A DNA stretch of 57,077 nucleotides from Zygnema cylindricum (Eukaryota; Streptophyta; Zygnematophyceae; Zygnematales; Zygnemataceae). The notes under the pieces are model-generated. The model saw only the letters and a program-made list of their open reading frames with translations, was not told the DNA's origin and did no database searches. Each line of letters begins with the position of its first letter. Position 1 is the stretch's first letter. Positions 1-16,165 of the stretch are shown piece after piece. The position numbers and the translations under genes were made by a program. The stretch is from the NCBI GenBank assembly GCA_037447655.1, contig JBBHKE010003541.1, positions 10,001 to 67,077 on the forward strand, read 5' to 3'.

Positions 1-298
1 AATTTGTTAACGCTAATGTGCTTCGCTGACCGTACTTAACTCCCGTAATACAGAGAATGGAGCAGATTTTCATTCATGGCATGCCATGCTATATACAGTC
101 AGTTATATAACACAATATATTATTAAGAACTATTATATAGCGCACTAAATATTTTGTACTTATCGCCGATAAGGAATTTGTTGTTTTCGGAGCGACATAT
201 CGGGACCCCTAACCGTTCAATAACCGATAACTATCGGTATTGGTGTTATCGCGATAAATTTCTTGCCGATACACAACACGTATCTATATATATATATA

Positions 299-341
<43 letters not shown>

Positions 342-632
342 CATATATGTGCATGTATATATTTTATGCACTTCACCTCCCATCGCAACGAGAGCGAGCG
401 AATTGTTGGTGTCAATACTTTGTCGGAATCATCCAAACTTATTGTGGTTTGCCACGTGGCTCACTGTGGACCACTTAATGCAAAAAGTGTTGTTAACACT
501 AATTTATGATTATGGGTGAAAGGGGAGGGGGAGGGAGAGTGGGAAAAGAAGAGGGAGAGGCAGAGGGATGTATGTTCTATTTTTGTATTTAATTTATAAC
601 CTATTTTTGTTCAAAAAATGTTGGCAACACAG
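1..632. other. Intron / upstream DNA of the UVR3-like gene
   Basis: No exon is recognisable before 633. The preceding exons of the photolyase (antenna domain and the start of the FAD domain) are not seen here and probably lie left of the window. The stretch is AT-rich with a (TA)n tract at 281-350 and a G/A-rich patch near 515-565. Open frames across it are short and composed largely of microsatellite translation, so they are not called. Confidence 0.5.
281..350. repeat. (TA)n microsatellite
   Basis: About 60 bases of nearly uninterrupted TA dinucleotides, seen directly. Confidence 0.95.
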
Positions 633-807
633 CTTTTATGGCGGGAGTTCTTTTACACCGTTAGTTTTGGAACGCCAAATTTCGACAAAATGGAAGGAAA
701 TCCTATTTGCAAACAGGTATTGTATTATGTTTTTGTATTTTATTTCTTTAAATTTTTTTAAATTAGTTATATGTATGCGTTATACTATTTATTTTCGATT
801 ACGCATA

Positions 808-893
<86 letters not shown>

Positions 894-3888
894 CATACAT
901 ACATACATACATATTTAAATATACTAAATGAATAAACTCAGTATAAATAAATAACGAATCCCATTTGATTTTTGATTTATTTATTTTTTTACTCTTTCCT
1001 ATTATATTGCATTTTATCGTATTATACTTTATTTTGCATTTCTATTTTATTATTATTTAATTTAATTTAATTAATTAATTTATTTATTTTTTGCCAGATT
1101 CCGTGGAAAAATGACGACAAATTATTGGCTTTGTGGCGCGACTCAAAAACCGGATTTCCATGGATCGATGCCGCCATGGCTCAAGTTATACCCCCTTTTT
1201 CTTTGAAAAACTATTAGAAACCGATACTTTTTTTTACTTTTTTTACATCCGTGACGTTTTCCCGAGTAATTTAGCTTCAATTTGATGCATATTTTGTTGT
1301 ATTTTTTTTTTTTAGGAGGAAAAGGAGGGAAAAGACGAATTTTATTAAAAAATAAAACTTTTCTTTAATTACCATAAATTAGTAGAAACTGATACTTTTT
1401 TTTATTTTTAATTTTAAAAATTAAAAAATTCTTTTGTTTTTAAAAATCCACAAATTTTGTTCGAATCGGTCAAGTTTCAATATAATGTAGAATTTGCAAT
1501 TTTTAAGGGCGGAGGGAGGGAAGGAAGGCGAAGGGAGGGGAGGAGGGAAGGCGAAGGGAGGGAGGGAGGGAAGGCGAAGGGAGGGAGGGAGGGAAGGCGA
1601 AGGGAGGGAGGGAGGGAGGGACTAAGAGTGGGGAGGAAGGGACTTAGGGAGGGAGGGACTAAGAGTGGGAGGGAGGGACTTAGGGAGGGAGGACTAATGG
1701 AGGGAGGGACTAAGGGAGAGAGGGATGGACGGAGAGAGGACTAAGGGAGGAGGGAGGGAGGGAGGGGACTAAGGGAGAGAGGGAGGGAGGGAGGGAGGAC
1801 TTAGGGAGGGAGGGACTAATGGAGGGAGGGACTAAGGGAGAGAGGGATGGACGGAGAGAGGGACTAAGGGAGGGAGGGAGGAAGGGAGGGACTAGGGAGA
1901 GAGGGATGGACGGAGAGAGGGACTAAGGGAGGGAGGGAGGGAGGGAGGGACTAAGGGAGGGAGGGAGGGAGGGAGGGAGGGACTAAGGGAGAGAGGGAGG
2001 GAGGGAGGGGAGGGACTTAGGGAGGGAGGGACTAAGTGTGGGAGGGAGGGACTTAGGGAGGGAGGGACTAATGGAGGGAGGGACTAAGAGAGAGAGGGAT
2101 GGACGGAGAGAGGGACTAAGGGGAGGGAGGGAGGGAGGGAGGGACTAAGGGAGGGAGGGAGGGAGGGAGGGACTAAGGGAGAGAGGGATGGACGGAGAGA
2201 GGGACTAAGGGAGGGAGGGAGGGAGGGAGGGAGGGAGGGACTAAGGGAGGGAGGGAGAGGGAGGGAGGGAGGGAGGGACTAAGGGAGGGAGGGAGGGAGG
2301 GAGGGAGGGACTTAGGGAGGGAGGGACTAATGGAGGGAGGGACTAAGGGAGAGAGGGATGGACGGAGAGAGGGACTAAGGGAGGGAGGGAGGGAGGGAGG
2401 GACCAAGGGAGGGAGGGAGGGGACTAAGGGAGGGAGGGAGGGAGGGAGGGAGGAGGGGACTAAGGGAGGGAGGGAGGGACTAAGGGAGGGAGGGAGGGAG
2501 GGAGGGAGGGAGGGAGGGGACTAAGGGAGCGAGGGAGGAAGGGACTAAGGGATGGATGGAGGGAGGGAGAGAGGGGAAGTAGGGATGGAGGGAGGGACTA
2601 AGGGAGTGAGGGAGGGAGGGAGGGAGAAAAGGAGGGAGGGAGGGATGGAGAGAGGAGAGGGGGAAGTGTGAGGGCGAGCAAGAGGGCAGAGAGAGGGAGG
2701 GAGAGTGGGGTCGAGAGATAGAACTCGGGTGTCATTTATCAACAAAAATCTCACGGTCTGATAGCAGCGAGTGGTGTGTTTTTTGTCGTTTTGTGTGACA
2801 GTTGTCACAGTGGGGCTGGATGCACCATTTGGCGCGACACAGCGTCGCGTGCTTCCTCACCCGGGGGGACCTGGTGGGGTTTTTTTAATTTTTTATTCAT
2901 TTATTTGTTTATTTATTTTACTTTCCTTTTCTTTCTTTATTAGTTTATAGATCGATTCCCTTTATGGAATTTTAACATATTTTTGTTTATTTTTTATCTT
3001 CGGTTAGTCGTTAATTAGTTAATAAACAATTGATTAAATAGTGTGTGTGTATTTGTGTTTGTATTCCATTTTTATTATTGATTAGGCTGAAATTATTGGT
3101 TTTAATTGATAAGTTTTTTTTTTTTTTTATGATTAGCTAGTTATTAATGAATCACTTAGTTAATTTATTTAGTGTCTAGGTTTCATATTCATGGTTTGAT
3201 ATTGATTTTAAATTATAACTTTCAAATTAATCTTTATGATTACCTAATTATTAATTAATTAAGTTAGAAAGTACTTAATTATTGTGGGTTTTCTATTCGC
3301 TTTTTAGATGATCCATCGGGAGAACAGACGTGAGTTGTTTTTATTACTAAGTTTTCTATTTATTATCAGTTTTTTTATTTTTTATGATTAGATATCGGTC
3401 GATTAATTATCAATTCATTGACTAGTGTGGGTTTTCTACTTATTTTTTTAGATGGTCCATTGGGAGAAGGGATGTGACCTGTTTCTATTATTAATTTTCT
3501 TTAAAATTAGATTTCAATTAATCGTTTATGATTAGTTATTGATCAATTGAGCGATTAATCCAATTAAGTAATTAATGAAGTATTCAATTAAGTATTCAAT
3601 TAAGTAATCATTTAAGTATTCAATTAAGTACTCAATTAAGTATTCAATAACGTAACCAATTAAGTAATCAATTAAGTATTCGATAAAGAATTCAATTAAG
3701 TATTCAATTCATTAAAGAGTGTGGGTTTTTTTTTTTTTTTTTTTTTCAGATGGTCCATTGGGAGAAGGGACGTGATGTGTTTTGACCGTCTTTTTGATCG
3801 ATGGCGATTGGGCGATCAACAACGCCAACTGGATGTGGCTCTCGGCCTCAGCCTTTTTCGCCCAGGTCTCTCTCCCTCTCTCTCTCTG

Positions 3889-3943
<55 letters not shown>

Positions 3944-6277
3944 CTCTCCGCTCTCTCTCTCTCGCTCACTCTCTCTCCCTCTCCCTCTCCTCTCTCGCTC
4001 TCTCTCTCGCTCTCTCTCCCCTCTCTCTCTTGCCTCTCTATCTCGCTGTCTCTCTCTCGCTCTCTCTCGCTCTCTATCTTGCTGTCTCTCGACCTCCTCT
4101 CTCTCGCTCCCTCTCTCTCCCATCTGTCTCTCTCTCTCTCCCTCTCCCTCTTTGCTCCCTCTCTCACTCTCTCTCCCTCCCTCTCTCCCATTCTCGCTCC
4201 CCCTCCTCTCTCTTTTTCTCTCCTCTTTCCCTCCATCTCCCATACTCCTTCCCCCGCCTTCTCAATCTCTCTCTCTCCTCTCTCTGCGTCCCTTCCTCCA
4301 TCCTTCCCCCCCCGTCCCTCTTCTTCTCAGCTCTCTCTTCCTCCCTTCCCCTTGTTTCTGTGTCTCTCTCCCCCTCTCTTTCGCGAAAACATTCTCATGC
4401 TCACTTTCTCTCTCTTGTTGTCCCTCTCTAATCTCCTCCCTCTCTTTCTCCCTCTCCTCCTCTCTCTCCCTCTCTTGCCCTCTCTCTCTCCTCTCTCCCT
4501 CTCCCTCCTCTCTCCCACCATCCTCCCTCTCTCCCTCTCTCCTTCCTCTCTCCCCGCTTTCCCTCTTTCCTCTTCCTCCTCTCTCCCTCTCTCCCTCCTC
4601 TCTTCTTCCATCCTCCCTCTCCCTCTCTCCCTCCTCTCTCCCTCTCTCCCTCTCTCCCTCCTCTCCCTCTTTCCCTCCTCTCTTCCTCCTCTCTCCCTCT
4701 CCCTCCTCTTTCCCTCCTCTCTCCCTCTCTCCCTCTTCTCTCCCTCCCTCCCTCCACTCTCCCTCACCCCCCCTCTCTCCCTCCTCTCTTCTCTCTCCCT
4801 CCTCTTTCCCTCTCTCCCTTTCCCTCTCTCTCTCCCTCTCCCTCCTCTCTCCCTCTCTCCCTCTCTCCCTCTCCCTCTCTCTCTCCCTCCCTCCCTCCCC
4901 CCCCCCTCTCCCCCTCCCTCCCTCTCTCCCTTTCTCCTTCTCTCCCTTTCCCCCTCCTCTCCCTCTCTCCCTCTCTCCCTCCTCTCCTAACCATATTAAA
5001 AGCTAAATTGCAGTATCACCGCATTTACTCTCCCATCACTTTTGGGAAAAAGTACGATCCTACCGGAAAGTACATTCGTCATTTTCTGCCGGTTTTAAAG
5101 GGTCAGTTTGTTTATTTCTTATTATTATTATTTTTTTTTTATTCGAGAGCTGAACTAAAATATAAACAAAACTTATGTCTCATAAAAACAAAACAATTTT
5201 TTTGAGGATTACTTTTCCGACACATTGTTCATTTTTTTTTCTTTTTCCTTTCTTATCTTTTTTGTTAATTTAATGTTTTATTTTTTTAAAATTTTAATTT
5301 TTTTTTTTTTTTTTTTTTTTTTTTTGTAATTTCTATGCAAAATTTTCCCCTCCACCTTCATGTACGCTTTTATATGCCTTTTTTTATATTTTTTCCTTAA
5401 CAATTTCCTTTTCAAATGTCAATTAATTAATGAATTAATACATTTATAATTACCTTTTTTATTTTTTTTTTTTATTTATTGTTTTTACTGTAGACATGCC
5501 CTCTCCCTTCATCTACGAGCCGTGGACGGCGCCAAAATCCGTACAGGAGAAGGCCAATTGTGTTATAGGAAGAGACTACCCTTTTCCAAGTATGTCTCTC
5601 TCTCTCCCTCTCCCTCTTCTTTTCCCTCTCGCTCTCCCTCTCTCCCTCTCTCTCCCTATCTCTATCCCTCTCAAGTCTCTCTCTCTCTCGCTTCCCCTTT
5701 CTTCCCCCTCCCCTCTCCGTTGTTGGGCTCCTCTTCCTACTTTGTTTTATCAATTTATTTCTTGTTTTTTTTTTTTTTTTTCTTTTTTTTTTCAACCAGT
5801 TTTGGACCACCCAGTAGCGAATAAAAAATGTCCTGAAGTCTCTCTCTCTCTCTTCCCCCTCTTCCCCTTTCCCGCTCCTTTTTTGGGCGCCTTGAGTGTT
5901 TTCTTTTCCCAATATATTTTATCAATTATAAAAATATTTTTTATTGTAGATTTAATTATTATTATTATTTTCTTTTTCTTTTTTTACCAGTTGTGGACCA
6001 TTCGGTAGCAAATAAAAAATGTCGAGATCGAATGGGAGAGTCCTATTCTTTAAACAAAAATGGCCCTCCGAGTACCGAAATTCTCGAAAAACTTCGAATT
6101 AAATTTTACGGTGAAGAATCGGAAAATGGAACAGAGGCGAATTCGACGAAAGAAACCGATCTGTCTGTAGTGGAAGAAAAGGCCAAAATAGGCGGTACGG
6201 TGGTACGGGCTAGAAAAGTCAAAGAGACCGAGAATAGAAATAGCACAAAACGACAAAAAAAAATAACCGAGTTTTAG
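633..6277 (+). CDS. UVR3: (6-4) photolyase, UVR3-type (C-terminal half, 7 exons, 5' end outside the window)
   Basis: The enzyme repairs UV (6-4) pyrimidine photoproducts using FAD and blue light; the part visible is the FAD/DNA-binding domain. Exons by splice signals: 633-716, 1098-1184, 2802-2873, 3750-3865, 5014-5101, 5494-5589, 5991-6277 (stop TAG at 6275). Diagnostic motifs in order: [16 protein letters not shown] and [40 protein letters not shown], containing the HLARH histidine pair typical of (6-4) enzymes; [56 protein letters not shown]. The residues and their order resemble plant UVR3 more closely than plant CRY1/CRY2 or CPD photolyase. The last exon adds a lysine-rich tail of about 70 residues. 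Oddities: exon 3750-3865 carries two single-T excesses that break its frame, the introns at 1185-2801 and 3866-5013 are filled with simple repeats, and exon starts are duplicated in introns. An animal-like cryptochrome is the alternative. Confidence 0.88.
812..911. repeat. (TA)n followed by (ACAT)n microsatellite
   Basis: TA dinucleotides at about 812-889 run into ACAT tetranucleotides at 889-911, within the intron after exon 633-716. Confidence 0.95.
1500..2720 (+). repeat. 1.2-kb polypurine (GGGA)n tract in a UVR3 intron
   Basis: GGGA/AGGG units are interrupted regularly by GGGACTAAGGGAG and GGGATGGACGGAGAGAG blocks, so a higher-order repeat of roughly 50-100 bases is superimposed on the tetranucleotide. 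The sense strand is purine-rich and has many runs of four G triplets, so DNA and RNA G-quadruplexes are possible. It occupies most of the intron 1185-2801. All open frames here are repeat artefacts. Confidence 0.95.
3300..3490 (+). repeat. Two decayed copies of the 3' splice site and first codons of exon 3750-3865
   Basis: Blocks starting with ATG at 3308 and 3452 repeat the acceptor and exon start found at 3750. All three have TTTTAG or TTTCAG just before an ATG-GTC/ATC-CAT-TGG/CGG-GAG core. Upstream of each lies a GTGGGTTTT(CT) pyrimidine run. Spacing is 144 and 298 bases. Copies 1 and 2 lose similarity after about 12 codons, so only the third can serve as the exon. Confidence 0.8.
3541..3716. 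repeat. AATTAAGTATTC-type short tandem repeat
   Basis: About 14 degenerate copies of an 11-12 base unit (AATTAAGTATTC / AATTAAGTAATC), seen directly in the intron before exon 3750-3865. They account for the longer spacing between the second and third exon-start copies. Confidence 0.85.
3868..4988 (+). repeat. 1.1-kb polypyrimidine (CT)n/(CCCT)n tract in a UVR3 intron
   Basis: It begins two bases after the donor of exon 3750-3865 and ends about 25 bases before the acceptor at 5013. The first part is pure CT, the later part CTCC/CCCT. Long open frames on both strands (Ser/Leu/Pro or Arg/Glu/Gly only) are translation artefacts. Confidence 0.95.
5590..5990 (+). repeat. Last UVR3 intron with a decayed copy of the next exon's start
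   Basis: The intron runs from donor GTATGT at 5590 to acceptor ACCAG at 5990 and holds (CT)n runs. At 5796-5838 a block CCAG followed by TTTTGGACCAC repeats the true exon start (CCAG followed by TTGTGGACCAT at 5987). Similarity continues through the GTAGCRAATAAAAAATGTC stretch and then breaks into CT repeat. Confidence 0.8.
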
Positions 6278-7315
6278 AGTGGAAAAAAAATGAAAGGATA
6301 CCTTCGATGGGGAGTGGTTTTACTTGTGTTTTTTGGAGAAAAGTTTTCAAACTTGTTTTTTTTTTGCCGGGTGATTGTTTACTGCTTTTTTTTTTGTCTT
6401 TTAGTTAAAGCCCGTGGTCTGATATAATATTTGCATATCAATGAAATGGAAATGAACTATTTCCCATCCAGTTATAAAAACAAGTTTCCGTTTGGAAAAA
6501 AATGAAAAATAAAAAAATAAAAAATAAAAATCGGCCAATCATCTTCGAAATCTAAAGACATTTTATACGGTAAACCGACATGGAAACCACCATCCTTCTT
6601 AAAAAACAGAGAAAAACTTATATTTTACGCCCCTTTTTTTTTGTTTCGGTCAGATTTGGAAAGATTTTCCACTTAGGAGGGTTTTTATTGTATTTGATTG
6701 TATTGTAATATTTAAATTTTTGCCGCAGGGAAAACATAGAAATCAGTTGAGCCATTTATTTTCGCCAAACTTCAAACAAATTTTGTACTTTTTATACTTT
6801 AAAGTCGTATTTAATGTACTGAAAACAATATTGCAATCGTAAATTTTGTTCACTGACTTATGGAAACAATCTTATATTCGTCTATTTTATTTATTTTTTC
6901 CTTTTTCTTTTAAACAAATTAGATTCGATGACTCTTTTACTTATTTTAAAGGGCCATTCTATATCGACGAAATAGGGTGTCCTCCTATTATGAAGAACAA
7001 AAACGAAACAAAAAACAGAAAACAAACAAAAAAAAAGCAAAAAAAGACCGAAAATCAAAAACCTATTCTCTATACAACTTACAACACCTCTCTCGATTCG
7101 ATGTGAGAGATGACTTGATATAACAAATATTTTTCCTATCCTTCCAGTTTCTCTAATTATACACTCTTATATCATTCACTCCCATCATCATCATCACCGT
7201 CGTCACCTCCACCGAATTTATTTTTTTTCCCCCAATTTCTTTTTTTTTCCCCAGTTCCTTTTTTTTTTCCTGATTCCGTTTTTTTCCCAAACTTCTTTTT
7301 TTTTCCCAATTTCTT
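6278..7315. other. Convergent intergenic region
   Basis: AT-rich DNA between the stop of the UVR3-like gene and the 3' end of the oppositely oriented ILR1-like gene. A/T homopolymers and AATAAA-like hexamers around 6510-6530 could serve as poly(A) signals. I see no further coding sequence; the 86-codon frame at 6846-7106 is lysine-rich and low complexity. Confidence 0.6.
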
Positions 7316-7510
7316 CTATCAGTCACTTTCGTGAAGAAAACCTCCTCACAAAAAAAAAGTTTCCGCCAAAGTCACATTCCCCAATTTCTTTTTTTCTCCC
7401 CAATTTCATTTTCTTTCCCCATTATTATTATTTTTTTCCAAATTTATTTTCTATCACTCACTTTCGTGAAGAAAACCTCCTCACAATAGAAAAGCTTCCG
7501 CCAAAGTCAA
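7316..7510 (-). repeat. Two decayed copies of the end of the last ILR1-like exon
   Basis: Blocks at 7316-7375 and 7452-7510 repeat the real exon end at 7615-7670: CTATCACTCACTTTCGTGAA, then the GAAAACCTCCTC core, then CCGCCAAAGTC. On the minus strand each copies the last ~17 codons plus the stop region. Spacing is 136 and 163 bases, with CCCCAATTTC pyrimidine spacers between. The copies lie downstream of the functional stop codon. Confidence 0.85.
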
Positions 7511-7617
7511 TTCCCCAATCTCTTTTTTTCCCCAACTTTTTTTTCCCCAATTCTTTTTTTCTCCCCAATTTCTTTTTCTTTCCCCATTTTTTTTTGTTTT
7601 TCCCAATTTCTTTTCTA

Positions 7618-13521
<5,904 letters not shown>

Positions 13522-13574
13522 GGTTTGTACGGAAGTGAGGACGGCAGCAATAGTACAAAAGTACACCGCGAATC

Positions 13575-14411
13575 GTTCTTAGCGTCAAGGTTTTTTAGCC
13601 ACTTAAAACATCTTTTCTCCGTACACACCTGTCCGCTTGTGGATCTGACGGTTGCGATTGAAAGGCAAAATTCTCAGCTTCCGATTGGCGGTCTTAAATT
13701 GAAAATTGGACAGTTTGTGTACGGAGAAAAGATGTTTTAAGTGGCGAAAAAAACCTTGACACTAATCAGAGGTCGCAAACGGTCAACCGAAACCGTGACC
13801 GACCGTTAACCGACCGCCCGCGCCGGATCCGGAACGGATTCGGTTGCCAAATTTTGGGGGTCGGGCGGTTACGGTCGGTTGACTCACACAGGAAAAAAAA
13901 AACGGTCGGTTACGGTCGGTCAACCAAAAAACCAAAAAAAATGAAAATTTTGTACTGTCGCTATAATCCAACATTCTTGTACTTTGTACTCTTTGGCATC
14001 GTGGAAGTACGTGACATCATGATTAGCGTCGCAAATCTGACACGGTAGTACAATATTCATTTCGCAAATCTTAGGCAACGCGACAAAGCGTCGCAAATCT
14101 GACACGGTAGTAAGTTAGTAACACTATTCATTTCGCAAATCTTAGGGAACGCGAGAAATCGTAATTATTGGCTTATTCCGTCGTACATTGATTAATTTTG
14201 TACTTTTTCAGTTACGGGCGGGCATGGTTAGTCGCGAAAAATCAAGATTCGGTTAATTTTTTTTTTCGTAAACGACGGCCGGTTAACGGTTAACAATTTT
14301 GGAGCGTGACAAAACTCGGTCAGGCGTCGGTTACTCAGATTTTGAAAAAAAAAAAACGGTCGGTTTCGGGTATGAAAATTTTTGACTTTTCCGACCTCTG
14401 ACACTAATAAC
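13575..14411. mobile_element. MITE with ~55-bp terminal inverted repeats, split by a hAT insertion
   Basis: The left arm (GTTCTTAGCGTCAAGG, AGCCACTTAAAACATC, TTTTCTCCGTACACACCTGT; 13575-13631) is mirrored by the right arm 13708-13766, whose inner part reads GTGTACGGAGAAAAGATG and GTTTTAAGTGGCG. The last bases of the right arm continue at 14401-14411 after the hAT element. It is non-coding, about 200 bp without the insert, and sits just upstream of the ILR1-like gene. Near-identical motifs TACACCGYGAATCGTT flank both ends (13562-13577 and 14412-14427). Confidence 0.75.
13767..14400. mobile_element. Non-autonomous hAT element (634 bp)
   Basis: Terminal inverted repeat CAGAGGTCG / CGACCTCTG at the exact ends. 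It is flanked by a perfect 8-bp target-site duplication ACACTAAT (13759-13766 and 14401-14408). Subterminal motifs (GGTCGGTTACGGTCGGTT, CGGCCGGTTAACGGTTAAC) are typical of hAT elements. No transposase is encoded. Confidence 0.92.
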
Positions 14412-14427
14412 TACACCGTGAATCGTT

Positions 14428-15564
14428 ATTAGCCTTATGTACGGTATATCGGCACCCCAAAATTTTGACATTGATACCCGAAATACAGTGATTGAATCTA
14501 ATTTATCTTTGACATTAATTACCCTTCAAGTAAAACAGCGTCAATGGTATGACCGTACTGTATTCATTAATAGTGTGGTGTACGGAAGTTGTTTGTTCGT
14601 ACAACAGTGTACTTCATTATCGACATCCGTACATAAATTTTGGTTAACTCATGTCGATCGCATACAAAGCTGTGCTTAGAAAATTAGCGGAGTCTAGTTT
14701 CCAAAATAAGCGTTTGCATACATTCAGACGTTCGTTTTTGTGTGTGTTAGTGTGAACTGATAACATGTGCAAATGCTAAAAACTGTCCATGTTACATAAA
14801 CGTAGTGTTGCACACTTACACATGTTGATAGTTGAGGAAAGCTAAGTTTAATACAGTGCCCTTTTAACTCTATTTCCGATCCTGCGAGATTAATAGTATA
14901 TATGTTTACACTATTAAAGGGTTTTTTAGGGTACATAACGGTAATACCAGACCTGTAAACGAACGAGACGCATGTTAGAGTTAAGTTTTATTCTAAAATG
15001 GGTTATGTTTCACAAAACAACAACAAATTAGTGTCATATTGTGTACATATTAGAGTGAAGTTACAAATTTTAGAATTATAAAAACACGGCGCCTTGAAAA
15101 AACGAGAATTGGTAAGAAACCAACAGCATATGCGGACAGAACACGAAAAATGGGATTTTGTGGTTAGACAAATCTCAACCACATCCTTTTTTTCTGACTG
15201 CAGGCTTTTGAATCTCAAATATCCATTTTTACATGACGTCGCCATTTTTTGGGCAGGATGCGTGTCATTGCCCCGCCGCCTCGCTTAGTCTAGCGGCATC
15301 CAGTAATCTATGCCTCTTTTTAGGGTTTACAGCGGCAGTTGGTTAGACTGTAATATAGAGGAAAAACAATAAAGGTCGCGCCAACATCGTCACTATGTGT
15401 TTCCGGGATTATTAGGAAATCATTGGTAAGTGCGCAGCTCAACATGTGTATTCATCTCTCTTGGGCTCTCTACCACCTTGTTTTTCCCCTTTCATTTTCT
15501 TTTCATTTTTATCCCTTAACCTCTCTCTCTACGAATTGTCCATCTCCCATATTTTTTCCCGTTC
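14428..15564. other. Intergenic DNA upstream of the nested retroelements
   Basis: No gene or repeat family recognised. Several GTAC-rich short motifs and short open frames (all under 81 codons) without recognisable motifs are present. Confidence 0.5.
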
Positions 15565-15569
15565 ACTCT

Positions 15570-15606
15570 TGTAGAAATTAATGGTCCATTTAAAGTATTT
15601 TCTAGA
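15570..15606 (+). repeat. Copia-1 5' LTR, first piece
   Basis: The first 37 bases of the LTR, ending in CTAGA, which is also the chromovirus target duplication. It matches 30530-30566 of the right LTR closely. Confidence 0.9.
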
Positions 15607-16101
15607 TGTAACAGGGTTACAGGGTTGAGCACTTAGTGGCTAGAAAGTAGGCTGCTATAGTTGCGGTTGCAGAGCAGCGCAGCTGCGATTCCAGATTAGC
15701 GCAGCATAGCAGCATAGCAACTTAGTAGAATAACGTAGCGCAACATAGCAACGCAGCGTAGCAGTATAGCAACGCAGCAGAATGTAGATTTTACCATATA
15801 GTTCTAGAAGAATATTATGGATAGATCTCGGTTGACCGCGAAGGTCCACGTGTACATTTGTATAGTATTGGGTTGACTAGCAGTTAGTTGGTTTAAATAG
15901 GTAGACAGACGTAGTACGAGATAGATTCTTTGAGATGACCCTCGCAGCAAGCGCTCAATCTTGTAATCCTCTCTTGAGTAATAAAGCGCCATTTTGTCTG
16001 TCTCTGCTGTGTGCACGTGCTGTTGTTACGGGAGGATCCTTAGAGCTTTACGCTGTGCATTGTGGTGTATTGTGGTGCCTATAATTCTTGTCCTTTTTAC
16101 A
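15607..16101 (+). repeat. Chromovirus 5' LTR (495 bp)
   Basis: Repeats 23411-23904 almost throughout. A TTTAAATAGG TATA-like box lies near 15891 and GTAATAAAG (poly(A) signal) near 15979. Just downstream TGGAGCC (16109) is a candidate primer-binding-site start. Confidence 0.93.
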
Positions 16102-16165
16102 CTAGTATTGGAGCCATTCCCCGTGACTCAACAGCAAGGACAAACACGGCGTATCCACTACAGAA

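Noticed and set aside
154-918. Small Tyr/Ile-rich frames
   Set aside because: They translate (TA)n microsatellites. The photolyase exon 633-716 overlaps in the same region and explains the only conserved part.
1457-2808. Gly/Arg/Glu or Pro/Ser-rich open frames on both strands
   Set aside because: Pure (GGGA)n translation inside a UVR3 intron.
3782-5006. Long Ser/Leu/Pro open frames of about 400 codons
   Set aside because: Only the first 28 codons (3782-3865) are photolyase. The rest is translation of the (CT)n intron repeat after a clear GT donor.
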